Below are positions 23,290 through 33,789 of a stretch of 64,000 nucleotides of DNA, piece by piece. The DNA is taken from positions 37,518,126 through 37,582,125 of the forward strand of contig CM053327.1 in the NCBI GenBank assembly GCA_028583605.1, in the 5' to 3' direction. The first letter of the stretch is position 1. Every line of letters starts with the position of its first letter. The notes under the pieces are model-generated. The model did not search any database, was not told the DNA's origin, and saw only the letters and a program-made list of their open reading frames with translations. The position numbers and the translations under genes are program-made. This stretch comes from Dastarcus helophoroides. Its lineage: Eukaryota > Arthropoda > Insecta > Coleoptera > Bothrideridae.

Positions 23290-25587
23290 CTAAAATGGTT
23301 CTTCATTATATTCCCAAAAGCCTAAAACGAAATGATCCAAACTGTCGAGTGTTAAATTTTTTACTGGTAGAAACCTAAAACCTTTCTTTTGTAACTCATT
23401 CCATAGTTCTATAATACCAGAAAACAGCTGTCGCCAGGTGTGATCCACACAAAAATATTTGGTCCTATCTCTTCCACTTAATTGCTTAATACTCCACGTG
23501 GACATCTTCTGCACAGCTTCGTTCCACAATTTCGAATGTTGCGATTCATTAGAAAGCACGCAATTATATCTATCCTCGCATGAGCTCTCCAGGTTCACAC
23601 CGGACATTGAATTTGAAATTCGATGCATCATGCAGAGTAATTCCGCCGTATACATCGCTTCTGGCTGCAGGAGTCCTCTAATGACCCCATTTTCGATCAA
23701 ACTGGCCATTTTATACCCCATCTGTTGCACAGCGAAGCGATGCGGTGTCATTTTACGTTTGTTTTCAATCAGAGTTTTCCCGATGCCGAAGCGGCTTTTA
23801 TTGTCGATGGCTAGAGCTTTGACGATTTCTTCGAATTTGGCCACTTTGGATTGCGGTCCTTCGATATTGTGGTCCTCGAACATTTTCCAAAACTCGTAAA
23901 CGAGTCCTGGGAAATTATAAATGATGTAGACTGTTTTGTCATTGACTTTAAAGTAAGGCGTTTTTACTGACAAAAAGTCTGAGCCTTGCAATCTGTTAAT
24001 GATAGGAGTGTTAATCTTATTTTTGTTTAGGATTAGTGCGCATACATCATATTTTATTCTTTGCAATTGATCAATTATGCAATGAATAAGAGAGTTTATT
24101 TTTTTATAGTCTTTAAAAGATGATGTAAAATAATAAGCGATTATCATACGCCATTTTCTCGCTATGCCTTGAAGAGAAATAATTGTGGCATATGTACCGC
24201 TAGGTCTTATTTCCCCACGGCCCAATAACTCGTTATGGTGTTCATAATACAACTTCGAATCCTCAAGTGTAATTTGCTCAAATAGTAAAGCAGCAACAGC
24301 TGTCTTTCTTTTGCATTTTACTCCTTCTTGTTAGCAATAATTCCAATACATTATCATTAAGTCCTAAATTGTAAGGCATTTTTGCTAGAATTATGTCGAA
24401 ACTCCTCTTGGGTGGCAAATGAAAAAAGCAATACAAGTATTTGTAAAGTAGAGGACTTTGTTTATAAACGTGACAAAGCTAAAACCTTTTCATTCAGTGA
24501 CCACCTCTTAGTACAAACCTTTTGTAATTTTGGCAAGAAGTTGGACATTTTTGCATCTGAAACGATTTCTAAATTAGCTTTTAATACCGCAAATTTACCT
24601 AAGCGCATTAATTTCAACAATATTTCTAAATGTTCGGCTCTATTTTTTAACAGCGAGGATAACCTTCCGAGTTTTTGTATTGTAAGCCGATTTATTTGCT
24701 CAGCTTCTGTAATTTCATCATGTTCACCTCTAACATATTTATCTTCTAATAAAAAATTTAATTCAGTCAACACTTCATCAATACTGCTTAAGGTTATATT
24801 TAATTTCTGATTAATATTCCTAGTAACAAATTTATCGTATTTTCTTGAGATGGGTTCATTTTGCCATTCGTCTTCAGAAAAATCTCCAAATTTTTGAACA
24901 GTTGCCGTGGTCATGTATGAATAACTAGGCTCATAAAAGTCTTCAGAATGTACTGAATTATCCGAATCTGAGGAATCCGTTGCAAATGTGTTCCCCTTGC
25001 GAATTGCTGTTATCTGTACTTACTCCTAGTTCTCCGCAATAAGCAACATCTCCTTCGGTATCAACCACATTGTGAGTTGCAAAAGTGTGTAATTTGTTCA
25101 CTTTCAAATTGCTGCTACTTTCTGCATTTGCTAATTTCCCACACAAAGCAACACTTTCTTCAGGATCAATAACAATGGCTTCATTAGCATCACATCTCGT
25201 ATTACCATCACAGTTCCTATTAACATCACATCTCAAATTACTGTCATCTCTCAAATAATCCCCGCTCGTTTGATTCTCTTCAATTTGCAACCGTGGATTT
25301 AAAAATTTCGGATAAACGCCACTCCTCAGTATCGTTTTCGATCTATTTAAAAAATCCGTTGTTACGAAATGATCCTGACATATTTTAAGAGAGTTTCTAT
25401 AAGATTCATGCGAGATGCCGCAAATGTCGAGCCACTTTTTGCGCATTTCGAGATCTTTGGGGAACCTGTGAAAGCGTTTGTTTCGGTATTTCGGATCGCC
25501 AGTGTGACAATAATATTTTGTATTACACATTGGAAAATTGCAACCAAATTTCAGCCGACCGACCACTGGATATGGAGACTTCTTCAT
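23290..25587 (-). pseudogene. P-transposase-derived THAP protein B, frameshifted
   Basis: Read on the minus strand from ATG at 25587. The THAP finger is intact (CNFPMC...ICQDHF). The rest aligns throughout with THAP gene A, including the acidic DSSDSDNSV linker, KRWSLNEKVLALS, LLFEQITL and the C-terminal VKNLTLDSLDHFVLGFWEY. Three single-base shifts break it: near 24993 in a run of four G/C, near 24470, and near 24295. Each break is followed immediately by the expected sequence in another frame, so nothing large is missing. The catalytic block reads LFEQ, as in A. A poly(A) signal lies about 50 bases after the stop. It could be a pseudogene or, less likely, a gene with assembly errors. It is divergent from copy C. 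Confidence 0.8.
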
Positions 25588-26572
25588 GCTTGAACTTTCC
25601 CGCGGCTTTTTTTGGCACTTCAGGTAGATATTAAGTAGGAAGAATAGATATTATAAGTTTAAACGAAAACAGACTTCCTTCGTACAAGAGATATTAAAAT
25701 TTTTAATTATAAATATGCTTATCAACATTGTACTTTTTGTAAACATGTAAACTAGCGAGTTCTAATGAACTAAACTAATAGTAGCGGAGCTAACACCTAC
25801 TGTGCCAATTATCTACTGACGACAACACGGAAGTTGCAAGTTGACAGAACTGAAGCATATACTTAATAAGTATATGAACTGAAGCATCTTGCCATTTTCT
25901 CTAGTAGATTCTGTATCTAGTAGAAAGACGTAGAAAGGACATCTACGAAGGCGCTAAAAGAACATCAATTAAAAAAAATCCGAGTTTAAAGTCGAAATTT
26001 CTACACTCTATGGTTAAGTTACGCAGATGACAGTTAAATAAATTTAAAGTGATACTGTTTCCAACAAATAAGAGTCTAAAATAAAGAAAAAAGTTGAAAG
26101 TCCGAGATAAAGTTGAAATTTCTAGTTGAAGTCAAAATTTTGAGAAAAAAATCGAAATGTCGAGAAAAAAGTCAAAATTTGGAGAAGGCGAAATTTTTAA
26201 AAAAGAATTTTTGTTCTCAATTGATGTGCTTTCTCACCTTCATAATTTACAAAGGTTATGATACCACAATCAACGATACCACTAAAAAGTAGCATTATGT
26301 CCTGTTGATCCGCCACTGGTTGTTCAAATCGTAGATGTAATGAACTGGAGTAGATCTTATCTTCGAAGAGAGTTTGAGAAAAGAAGAAGATGAAGCTATG
26401 ACACTTTAATATCTTTGAGTTATAGGTTATGTTTATATTTTTTACTTGAAGTTTCCGGTTTGTTTCCGGTATACAAACGAGTTTTTCTCATACATTAAGT
26501 AGTTCTAAAAAAATGTAACATATTCCTAAGAAAAAATAATTTCCGTTGCTCAAATATCATAAGCTACTGAGG
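25588..26572. other. Intergenic between divergent THAP copies B and C
   Basis: Contains the satellite-bearing element at 25925-26245; otherwise AT-rich and featureless. It includes ACTTAATAAGTATATGAACT near 25860, with small local inversions. Confidence 0.35.
25925..26245. mobile_element. Satellite-bearing element, short copy
   Basis: Left end GAAGGCGCTAAAAGAACATC AATTAAAAAAAA, right end the imperfect complement TCAATTGATGTGCTTTCTCA CCTTC. Inside are a partial core (CTCTATGGTTAAGTTACGCA GATGACAG) and a few satellite units. A partial duplicate of the left end (GACGTAGAAAGGACATC) precedes it. Confidence 0.55.
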
Positions 26573-28612
26573 ATGTCATCGCATGTTAAACGCTACAAGT
26601 GCAAAGTGCCCGGTTGCTCTAGCAAATCTTTTCCGAAATCCTCCGACCCAAGCTACAAAAGCAAGAACTTTTTCCAATTCCCCGGGGACCCAATTATTCA
26701 AAAGAAGTGGAAGCAACTCTTAGGCGTTAAAGACGAGAAAGATTACCGCTACCGTTACATTTGCGAGGACCATTTCGCACCTAGGGACTTTGTAAACGCC
26801 GAGAAGAAACGACTTAATCGAGGCGTGTTTCCAAAACCTTGGTCCGCAGAAGATAAAAATCAAGAATTAGCTGCTGGAGATAAGGAGGAAAAACTTGAAG
26901 CAGATGAATCGTCAGATTCGGATGATTCGGTTTCTTCTAATGAATTGTTTGAGCCTTCATGCGCATATATGAGCATGAAGGCTTCCCAAGATTTCAATTT
27001 TGAATATATGTCCGAGGACGAATGGCAGAACAATGAGAGTGATTCGGAGTATAAGGAATTTTCTGTCGAATTTAATAAGAATGGAGATGTTTTAACGATG
27101 GAAAACGTTGATTTGTCCCCCAATTTGCTCAATTTCTTTGCATTTGGGATGGCGAGGGTTTTCGAGATGGATGTTGAGGATGAACGCAAACACAAGTTAG
27201 AAACGGTTAACATACATCGAGACACTATGGATAAATTAAAGCAGTTGGCTGCTTTGTTGCCCAAGAAAGACGAGCATTTACAAATTTTGCATCATTTGAT
27301 GTCATCTACCAAATTTATCGTCTTAATGGGTAATTTAGAAGTAGTTTTGAGTGAAATAATTCTCGATTTGTTACCGAAAAAACCAAAACTATGCGATAAA
27401 CGTTGGTCGTTTGAAGAAAAAATGTTAGCCTTGTCAATTTATAAAAGAAGCGAGTTATTCTATAGGTATCTGTACTGTTTTTTTAAGTTACCCCCGATAA
27501 GTACTTTACAAGTCATTTTAAGTAAAGTACCGTACATATTAGGACTTAATGATGGCATAATGCAAATATTATCCAAAAAAAGAAAAAAAATTGTTAAAGC
27601 CGATAGTTATTGCTCTCTTCTTTTCGACCAGATCGTATTAGAGAATTCAAAACTTTCTTACAAACATCACGATAAAATTCTAGGTGACAAAAGCAAAGTG
27701 ACAGGTAAAAAGTATGTCACTGTATTTCTGCTCCAGGGCATTAGAACAAAATGGTGTATGGTATTGGCTTATTATTTTACATCGCAAGCCATTCTGCCCC
27801 GAAAAAGCTAGAAACCTAATTCTACTGATCATTAATCAACTGCACAATCTCAAGTTTCAGGTATGCGCCCTGGTTATGAACCAAACCCCCAATAACACTC
27901 TCATTATTTCCGGCTTGCAAGACGCCCCCGCAATTTCTTCAGAGTCTCTTTGCTTCAAAATCAACAACAAAACCGTCCGAATTATCTACAACTTCCCCGC
28001 TCTCGTGCGGCAGTTCAGAGATATGTTCAGCCACCATAATATCGAATTATCCGAGGGTAAAATAGCCAAATTCGAGCACGTTGACAAAGCTTTGGAGCTT
28101 GGATCGCCAAAACAAGTTTAGGATAGCAAAAACACTCGACGAATCGTTGATGACAGCCAAATCAGCTCGCGATGGGTCTGATGGATTATAAAACTGCGGT
28201 TATCATCGAGAACGCCGTCATGAGGAAAGCGATTGGCCCCGAGGGGATGCACACGGCGGAATTGGTGTGTATGATGCACTATTTGTGCAATTCTATGTCT
28301 GGTGTAAATTTGCAAAGCCCCGAAGGGGAAAAGTATAAGTGCTTGTTATGGGACCGGTCGCAACATTGTAAATTGTGGGGCGAAACTGTAAAGGAAATGC
28401 TGAATTGGAAAGTTATTAATGTTGAGGGAGATATGGTTGATACGTTTAGTGAGGGAAAGAGCTGGCAACAGTTGTTTAATACTATTTTACTTCTATGGAA
28501 AGATTTAAAAAGCGTGGGATTTAAATCTCTTGCAGTTAAAAACTTGACACTTGACAGTTTGGACTACATGATATTAGGTTTATGGGAGCCCAGAGACGAC
28601 TATTACGACTAA
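26573..28612 (+). pseudogene. P-transposase-derived THAP protein C, frameshifted
   Basis: ATG at 26573 (MSSHVKRYKC). The THAP finger is complete (CKVPGC...ICEDHF), followed by the SSDSDDSV acidic linker and the SEDEW motif shared with A and B. The transposase-like region reads LLFDQIVL, so it keeps an aspartate where A and B have Glu. The second and third blocks (VMNQTPNNT, YNFPALV) lack acidic residues. The frame breaks near 27792, near 28098 and near 28152, each by one base, and the C-terminus (VKNLTLDSLDYMILGLWEP) is intact. It is more divergent from A than B is, so it is the oldest duplicate. It ends with a poly(A) signal at 28677. Confidence 0.8.
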
Positions 28613-28676
28613 GTCTTTAATATTACTTTTTTAACTTTATCACTGTGTGATTTTTTCAATATTTTAGTTATTACAA

Positions 28677-28682
28677 AATAAA
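28677..28682 (+). terminator. poly(A) signal of THAP copy C
   Basis: AATAAA 65 bases beyond the stop. Confidence 0.55.
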
Positions 28683-28716
28683 AGATGTGTTTTTTATCTG
28701 TTTGTGTTATTACAGT

Positions 28717-28857
28717 TTGAAATACAAATCTTGTTCCCCAAAACGAAGAAAGATTAAAAAACACAACAAAGGTTGCTCTTTCTTGGTTTCAGGGGACAAG
28801 ATTTGTATTTCAATTATTGGAGATAACCAAGGACCGTTCCGTTCCCCCAAAATTATT
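28717..28857. mobile_element. Short inverted element, copy d
   Basis: GAAATACAAATCTTGTTCCC ... inverted GGTTTCAGGGGACAAGATTT, ending AACCAAGGACCGTTCCGTTC. TATTACAGTTT occurs on both flanks (left ending about 28718, right from about 28855), an apparent duplication of about 11 bp. It sits directly behind the THAP copy C poly(A) site. Confidence 0.75.
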
Positions 28858-28879
28858 ACAGTTTAATAGAAAATTTTAA

Positions 28880-29820
28880 TTTATATCCATACATCCCCAT
28901 GCTAGTGAAAGTTAAAATGATTAAATATTAAACTAGTCGATTGTGGACTTATTTCTCTTTTGGGAGAAAAGCAAACATTTTGAGATTAGAATCACAACTT
29001 TGGGAAGAAAGTTAAAACGTGAGAATTTCGATTTTGCAACCAAAATTTAATTTGGCAATTTTGGGAAAAAAGGTAGCTTTTAAGTTTTAACTGCATATTA
29101 AAAAAAAAATTGAAATTTTCAGAAAATTCCCTATTTAATTTTAGAATTTTTAAATTTACAGATGTTATTTTAGGAAGGAGTTTAAATTGAGAACTCTGAC
29201 GAAAAACTCAAGTTCTAAAAAAAATCTCGAAATTTGTAACATTCAAAATTTCAGAGCAGCCAAAATGTTTAGTTTACATCATTTTAAGGAAGAAGCAAAA
29301 TTGAAATTTTGAAATCAAATCGAATTTTTTGGATGAAGTCTAGATTTCAAGTTTGAATTCGAAATTTTAAAGGAGCGAATTTTAAATCTAAACTGAATTT
29401 ATATAAAACCAGAAAAGGCGAAGTTTCTGGAAGAAATAACTTAAAGAAAAAAGTATCAGATTTTAAAGTCAAAAAAGAAAAGTTGATAAAATTTTATGAA
29501 TGAGATCGACGACCAAAAGATTCTTGTTTCTATTTTGTATATAAATTGTTATATTAGAAGCCTTAATCTTGGAATTTAGCTTACAGTCGACGACTTCTAA
29601 TTTTTGCATCATTTTCATATTTCACAGATGGGAGATGATTCAAGAATTTTAATTTCCTAGGTTCTTAAGATTATAAATCTTAGGTTCAAAGATGAGTTAT
29701 AAGGTACATGATTCAATAAGAAATAAACCTCTTCTGTTTGATCATATGTAAACTATGAATTAAGTGCCAGGACCCAACTGTACAATAAAAATAATTGCTA
29801 TTCTATTCTACATAATTTAT
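28880..29820. repeat. Eroded satellite and featureless AT-rich DNA
   Basis: Irregular AAATTTCGA-like words to about 29500, then unique-looking AT-rich sequence up to the mRpL33 3' end. No gene seen. Confidence 0.4.
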
Positions 29821-29822
29821 TT
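29817..29822 (-). terminator. poly(A) signal of mRpL33
   Basis: TTTATT on plus, i.e. AATAAA on minus, 31 bases past the stop codon. Confidence 0.55.
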
Positions 29823-29852
29823 ACAAGGATACTTAAGTCTTAACAAACTGCT

Positions 29853-30162
29853 TCACTTCATACTTCGAACTTTCTTTTTCTCCTTATATAAGGCTTCCTG
29901 CTGAACTAAAATGAATAAAAAATAAGGAAGTTCTCAAGCTAATTTAAATGGACTTACTGTATGGATCAAACCTGATAACTTCCAGTTTGTCACTTAATCT
30001 TTCCCTTATTTTATTAAATGTGTGCCCACTGATAACACTCTGCATCTGAACCATAACACTTCTAAGGAGGATATTACGAAATTAAAGTAGAGTTGGACTA
30101 TGCGGGGTTATTTTCACTTACTTGCTTTTGACTTTCTTTAGTAAAACGTTCGTAATAAACAT
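29853..30162 (-). CDS. mRpL33: Mitochondrial large-subunit ribosomal protein bL33m, three exons
   Basis: Exons on the minus strand are 30162-30122, 30061-29958 and 29905-29853, with GT-AG junctions and introns of 60 and 52 bases. The joined frame is 65 codons without error. It begins MFITNVLLKKVKSK and continues SVISGHTFNKIRERLSDKLE, VIRFDPYIQQ and EALYKEKKKVRSMK. This is the compact L33 fold of the mitochondrial 39S subunit, and the length is typical of the family. The protein acts in the mitochondrial matrix as part of the large ribosomal subunit. The start is the only ATG in the first exon that gives the conserved N-terminus. Confidence 0.93.
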
Positions 30163-30229
30163 TTCTGTGCTAATAATATCGATTATTTTTTACTTTTTCG
30201 CACGGAATATACGATTAATTAATCAAAAT

Positions 30230-30640
30230 AAGTAATATTTTATATAAAACTTTTTGACAACTTAATTTAGGTTACAATCATAGACTTTTTAGGTTCAGAT
30301 TCTTTGATTAATCTACGTACCCAAGGTAATTGAATGGAAAGGTTGACACATTTATTGCAGTTGAAAAGCGGAAAACATTAGATTTTCGATGGTCGAAAAT
30401 AAGGTTGTTAGTGTGGGAGCTTAAACGGGGTAGGTCGTAGCGAACGTAACACCAAGAGTTCACAACAACTTTATTACTTTTTAATATAAAAAAATACAAA
30501 AACGCGGGACTGGCGACTAACTTCAGCCAGCCCGAACAACATATATCACAAAACATATATATAAGGACAGGTGACATATAAAGCGAGGGCAACGAAGTGA
30601 CAGAAGTGGATGGCAATACGCGCCATTTTCAAATTCAAAT
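30230..30640. other. Possible LTR or promoter remnant
   Basis: On the minus strand a TATA-like CTTATATATATG near 30560 is followed by a moderately GC-rich stretch and by AATAAA near 30470. This spacing is reminiscent of a retrotransposon LTR. I could not find matching ends or a target duplication, so the call is weak. Confidence 0.25.
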
Positions 30641-31199
30641 TTTGAGTGAAATTACTGCATTTTCCATTGTAACTAAAAAAATTTGACGTTTTATTTTTGC
30701 ACAATGAAAATGTCACAACGTATTGTTTAATTACAAATGAAAATGCAAAAATAAGACGTAATTTTTTTTAGCAAACGTGGAAAATTCATTAATAACGTAC
30801 TTAATGGTTAATATGCTAAACGGAAAATGAATAATACGAAATATATAATAGACAGATGTTTTATTGATTCAAGATAAAAAACATTGTAAAAAACTTAACA
30901 ATATGTATTAAAATACAACTTACATAATAAACGGATAACGCACAGTAAGTATGTAACAAATGTAACAAAGCTTCTCATGAACTAATGACAACTAGAATTA
31001 ATTCTTTCTTGTGTACCGTAAAAGTCCCAGGAGCAAATCATGAAAAATAAATCAATAAATAATAAAGGGAATAAAACGCCATTAGAAATTTCGACACAAA
31101 AAAATTAACACTTAATGGGCAGCTTAAATAAATGTTGTATTTTACTTAAACTTTTTTATGAACCAATTTACAAACAAGTTTAATGTTTTTATTAAACAA
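30641..31199. other. Intergenic AT-rich DNA
   Basis: No coding frame, inverted repeat or tandem repeat that I can support. GCAAAAATAAGACGTAATTTT near 30748 echoes ATTTGACGTTTTATTTTTGC near 30680 in inverted form, weakly. Confidence 0.3.
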
Positions 31200-31318
31200 T
31201 TTGAAATACAGAACTTGTCCCCTGAAACCAAGAAAGATTAAAAAACACAACAAAGGTTGCTCTAACGCGTTTCGACAGCCAAGCTGTCATCTTCAGAGAG
31301 AAACTCCGTTCCATCAAA
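31200..31318. mobile_element. Short inverted element, copy e (half element with ribozyme-like core)
   Basis: TTGAAATACAGAACTTGTCC CCTGAAACCAAGAAAGAT, then AAAAAACACAACAAAGG and the core on the minus strand (31256-31306), ending at CCGTTCCATCAAAAT. The inverted second half seen in other copies is missing. Confidence 0.75.
31256..31306 (-). ncRNA. Hammerhead-ribozyme-like motif
   Basis: On the minus strand: CTCT, CTGAAGA, T, the hairpin GACAGC-TTG-GCTGTC, GAAA, CGCGTT, AGAG. The core words CTGANGA and GAAA, stem II, a minimal stem III (AC-GC-GT) and a CTCT/AGAG stem I are all present. One extra base before stem II departs from the canonical form. Confidence 0.45.
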
Positions 31319-31786
31319 ATTAATAAATTTGGTTAAACATAAATTAGAATCATACCAAAAGAACATAACTACAAAACTTACCATTAGACTTTTTAAAGAT
31401 ATCTATCAAACTGTATTTATTGAAAAACTAATAGTACATACATGAATTTCATCTGAATAAGTAGGGGAAGCAATTTCTTAATTATGAAGAGGATTACTTA
31501 CCGCAAAATTGTTGTTTACATCAATAACACACGCCATAACCATATATGGTCATAATTTCCTTCGTTAAATCGTTCAACTGACAGACAGCAGATTCTAAAC
31601 GATAGACTTCCAACCTAATCTATATGTATCTCACTTGCACATTAATGAATTATAATAACCTTTCTCATTTTAATACTGCGTAGCTAATTTTACAATCAAA
31701 AACTGCCGGCAGGCAATTTGACATAAGTGGATGGCATGACAATTCGGCTTGTTTCGCCCCCACTCCTATTACTTTCACCCCCATGA
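31319..31786. other. Intergenic DNA, no feature seen
   Basis: AT-rich, with TTGACATAAGTGGATGGCAT near 31719 loosely matching TGACAGAAGTGGATGGCAAT near 30599. This hints at an old shared repeat. Confidence 0.25.
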
Positions 31787-31794
31787 CATATATC

Positions 31795-32401
31795 CATATA
31801 TGTAATACTTCTATATGGCCAGCTCCCTATTCTCTTCGCGAGTTTGTTCTGACCATATATGTAATACTTCTATATGGCCAGTTCCTCGTTTCTCATGGGA
31901 AAGACTTCTCTTTCTCGCTGACCTTCACAGGAATTAATGAGTCGCAATGCGCAGGTGCTACAAATCATCTGTGCATGGCCAAAGTCAGCTGTGCACGGCG
32001 AAACATAAACACCCGTTTAACCCGCGCGTAGCGATTGGTTCATTTTGTTCAATTCATGCGCAATACTCGCCATTTATTCATGTTCCATCTTTGTCGAATT
32101 TGGTTGGAACAAACTCGTGAAGAGAATAGGGAGCTGGCCATATAGAAGTATTACATATATGGTTCTGACCAAATCCGATAAAGATGGAACATGGATAAAT
32201 GGCGAGTATTGCGCACGAATGAACGAAATGAACCAATCGCTACGCGCGGGTTAAACGGGTGTTTGTTTATGTTTGACCGTGCACAGCTGATTTATAACAC
32301 TTGCGCATTGCGACTGATTAATTCGTGTGAAGGTCAGCGAGAAAGAAAAGTCTTTCCCATAAGAAACGAGGAACTGGCCATATAGAAGTATTACATATAT
32401 G
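31795..32401. mobile_element. CATATATG-ended MITE, copy 3 (outer, interrupted)
   Basis: The ends at 31795 and 32401 are flanked by an exact 8-bp duplication, CATATATC (31787-31794 and 32402-32409). Without the nested copy it would be about 291 bp. The right part (32170-32401) carries GATGGAACATGGATAAATGG as in copy 1. Confidence 0.9.
31854..32161. mobile_element. CATATATG-ended MITE, copy 4 (nested inside copy 3, opposite orientation)
   Basis: 308 bp with the same ends. It is flanked by an exact duplication of host-element sequence, GTTCTGAC (31846-31853 and 32162-32169). The asymmetric interior (CCTCGTTTCTCATGGG at left, GAGAATAGGGAGC at right) is reversed relative to copy 3. Confidence 0.92.
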
Positions 32402-32409
32402 CATATATC

Positions 32410-32940
32410 TAATCTCCAAAGACAACTAACTTTTCCTTTTCCGCCAAGACGCGGTCGAGCCATCTATGCTTTGCGTTACCCCGAATTGACGTTGACATTG
32501 TACTGCCAACTTCAAATAACGACCAATTGGCGGGCTGTTCAAAATTTAAACCTACATTAGGGATACGATATTTCGGATCTGGATACGGATATTATTTAGG
32601 TTAAAGATATTTTTAAATAATTTCTGTCAACCAAAAAAAAGGGAAAAGGGCCTCAAATTATGTATATCTACTTAATAAAATTAAACACTGACAACCTATG
32701 GCCTAAGCCGATCGTTTAGAAGCACAGAATTTCGCACATTCATTCGCTATACATATAACCGTAGGTAAGCACTTAGAAAGGATTTTTGACAAAAGAGAAT
32801 AAAAATTTGTATGAAAGTTCCTCATTTTTAAAGTTGAACTTCAGTTGTGAACTCAACATTTCAACTCTTACTGGAAATTTCCCTCATTTTTTTAAAATTT
32901 AAGAGAACAATTTGCTTCATGCAATCTTGTTTTGCACGAT
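32410..32940. other. Intergenic DNA, no feature seen
   Basis: Mixed sequence without a supported gene. Confidence 0.3.
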
Positions 32941-32944
32941 CTTG

Positions 32945-33475
32945 AGTTTTCAAGACATGTGACCTTGAACTCACGTTAGCTGAGGACCACGTGAGCTTAA
33001 GTTCATGTGATCTTCATTTCTTGACATAGAGTTCGTTCGACCTTGAAATTAAGTGACATTGAACTCACGCGGCTTTTAAGTTAGTGTGACCTTGAACTCA
33101 AGTGACCTTGAGTCACGCGATCTTGAACTCACGTGAGTTCGAGCTAACGTGACTTTAAACACATGCGACCTTGACCTCACGTAACCTTGAACATATGCGA
33201 CCTTGACCTCGCCGGACCTTGAACACATGCGACCTTGACCTTACGTGACCTTGGACACATGCAACCACGACATCGCCCTTGAACACTCGCAAGCTTGACA
33301 CCACGTGGCCTTGAACATGACCTTGGACTCGCGCGACCTTGAATAAATGTGACCTTTAGTTCATGTCACCTTGAACATGTGCGACCCTGAACCCATATGA
33401 CCTTGACCTTGCACGGCCTTGGCTGCACATGACCTTGAACTCGCGTTATCTTGAGTTTGTGACCTTGACTGCAGA
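32945..33475. repeat. GACCTTGA minisatellite
   Basis: Degenerate units of about 16-18 bp, in places paired to about 34 bp, such as GTGACCTTGAACTCACG and ATGCGACCTTGACC. I count 12 exact GACCTTGA boxes plus several one-base variants, all on the same strand. The complement TCAAGGTC is the core of the FTZ-F1/ERR-type monomeric nuclear-receptor site. At least six of the 12 extend to TGACCTTGA. Confidence 0.8.
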
Positions 33476-33539
33476 GTTATTTGTAAGAGTGTTTTTGACA
33501 ATTTATCACACTTAAGTATTTCTCCAAATAGATATGTTA

Positions 33540-33789
33540 AGTTTTGACAAGTAGTCGATTATTAAAAAAATTAAAATATAAGTCAAAATTTTCAAAAATG
33601 TCGAATTTTTTTTTTCAACATTTCAACTGTTCTTGTAAAATTTGGCCCTAAAATTTCGACTCTTATTGAACTATTTCGACTAGTTTTTAAAATAACAAAT
33701 TGTTTTGGAAATTTGTAAGTGTTTGAAAATTTGTCCATGTTCAAATTTTCAATTTTTTAAGAAATTTCGTTTTTTTTTCAAAATTTCAT
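33540..33789. repeat. Satellite-like AT-rich lead-in to the 530-bp tandem repeat
   Basis: AAATTTCGAC-related words without clear period. Confidence 0.4.

Noticed and set aside
23290..28612. Explaining the frame changes in THAP copies B and C by introns
   Set aside because: At each break the homologous sequence continues within a few bases in a new frame, leaving no room for an intron.
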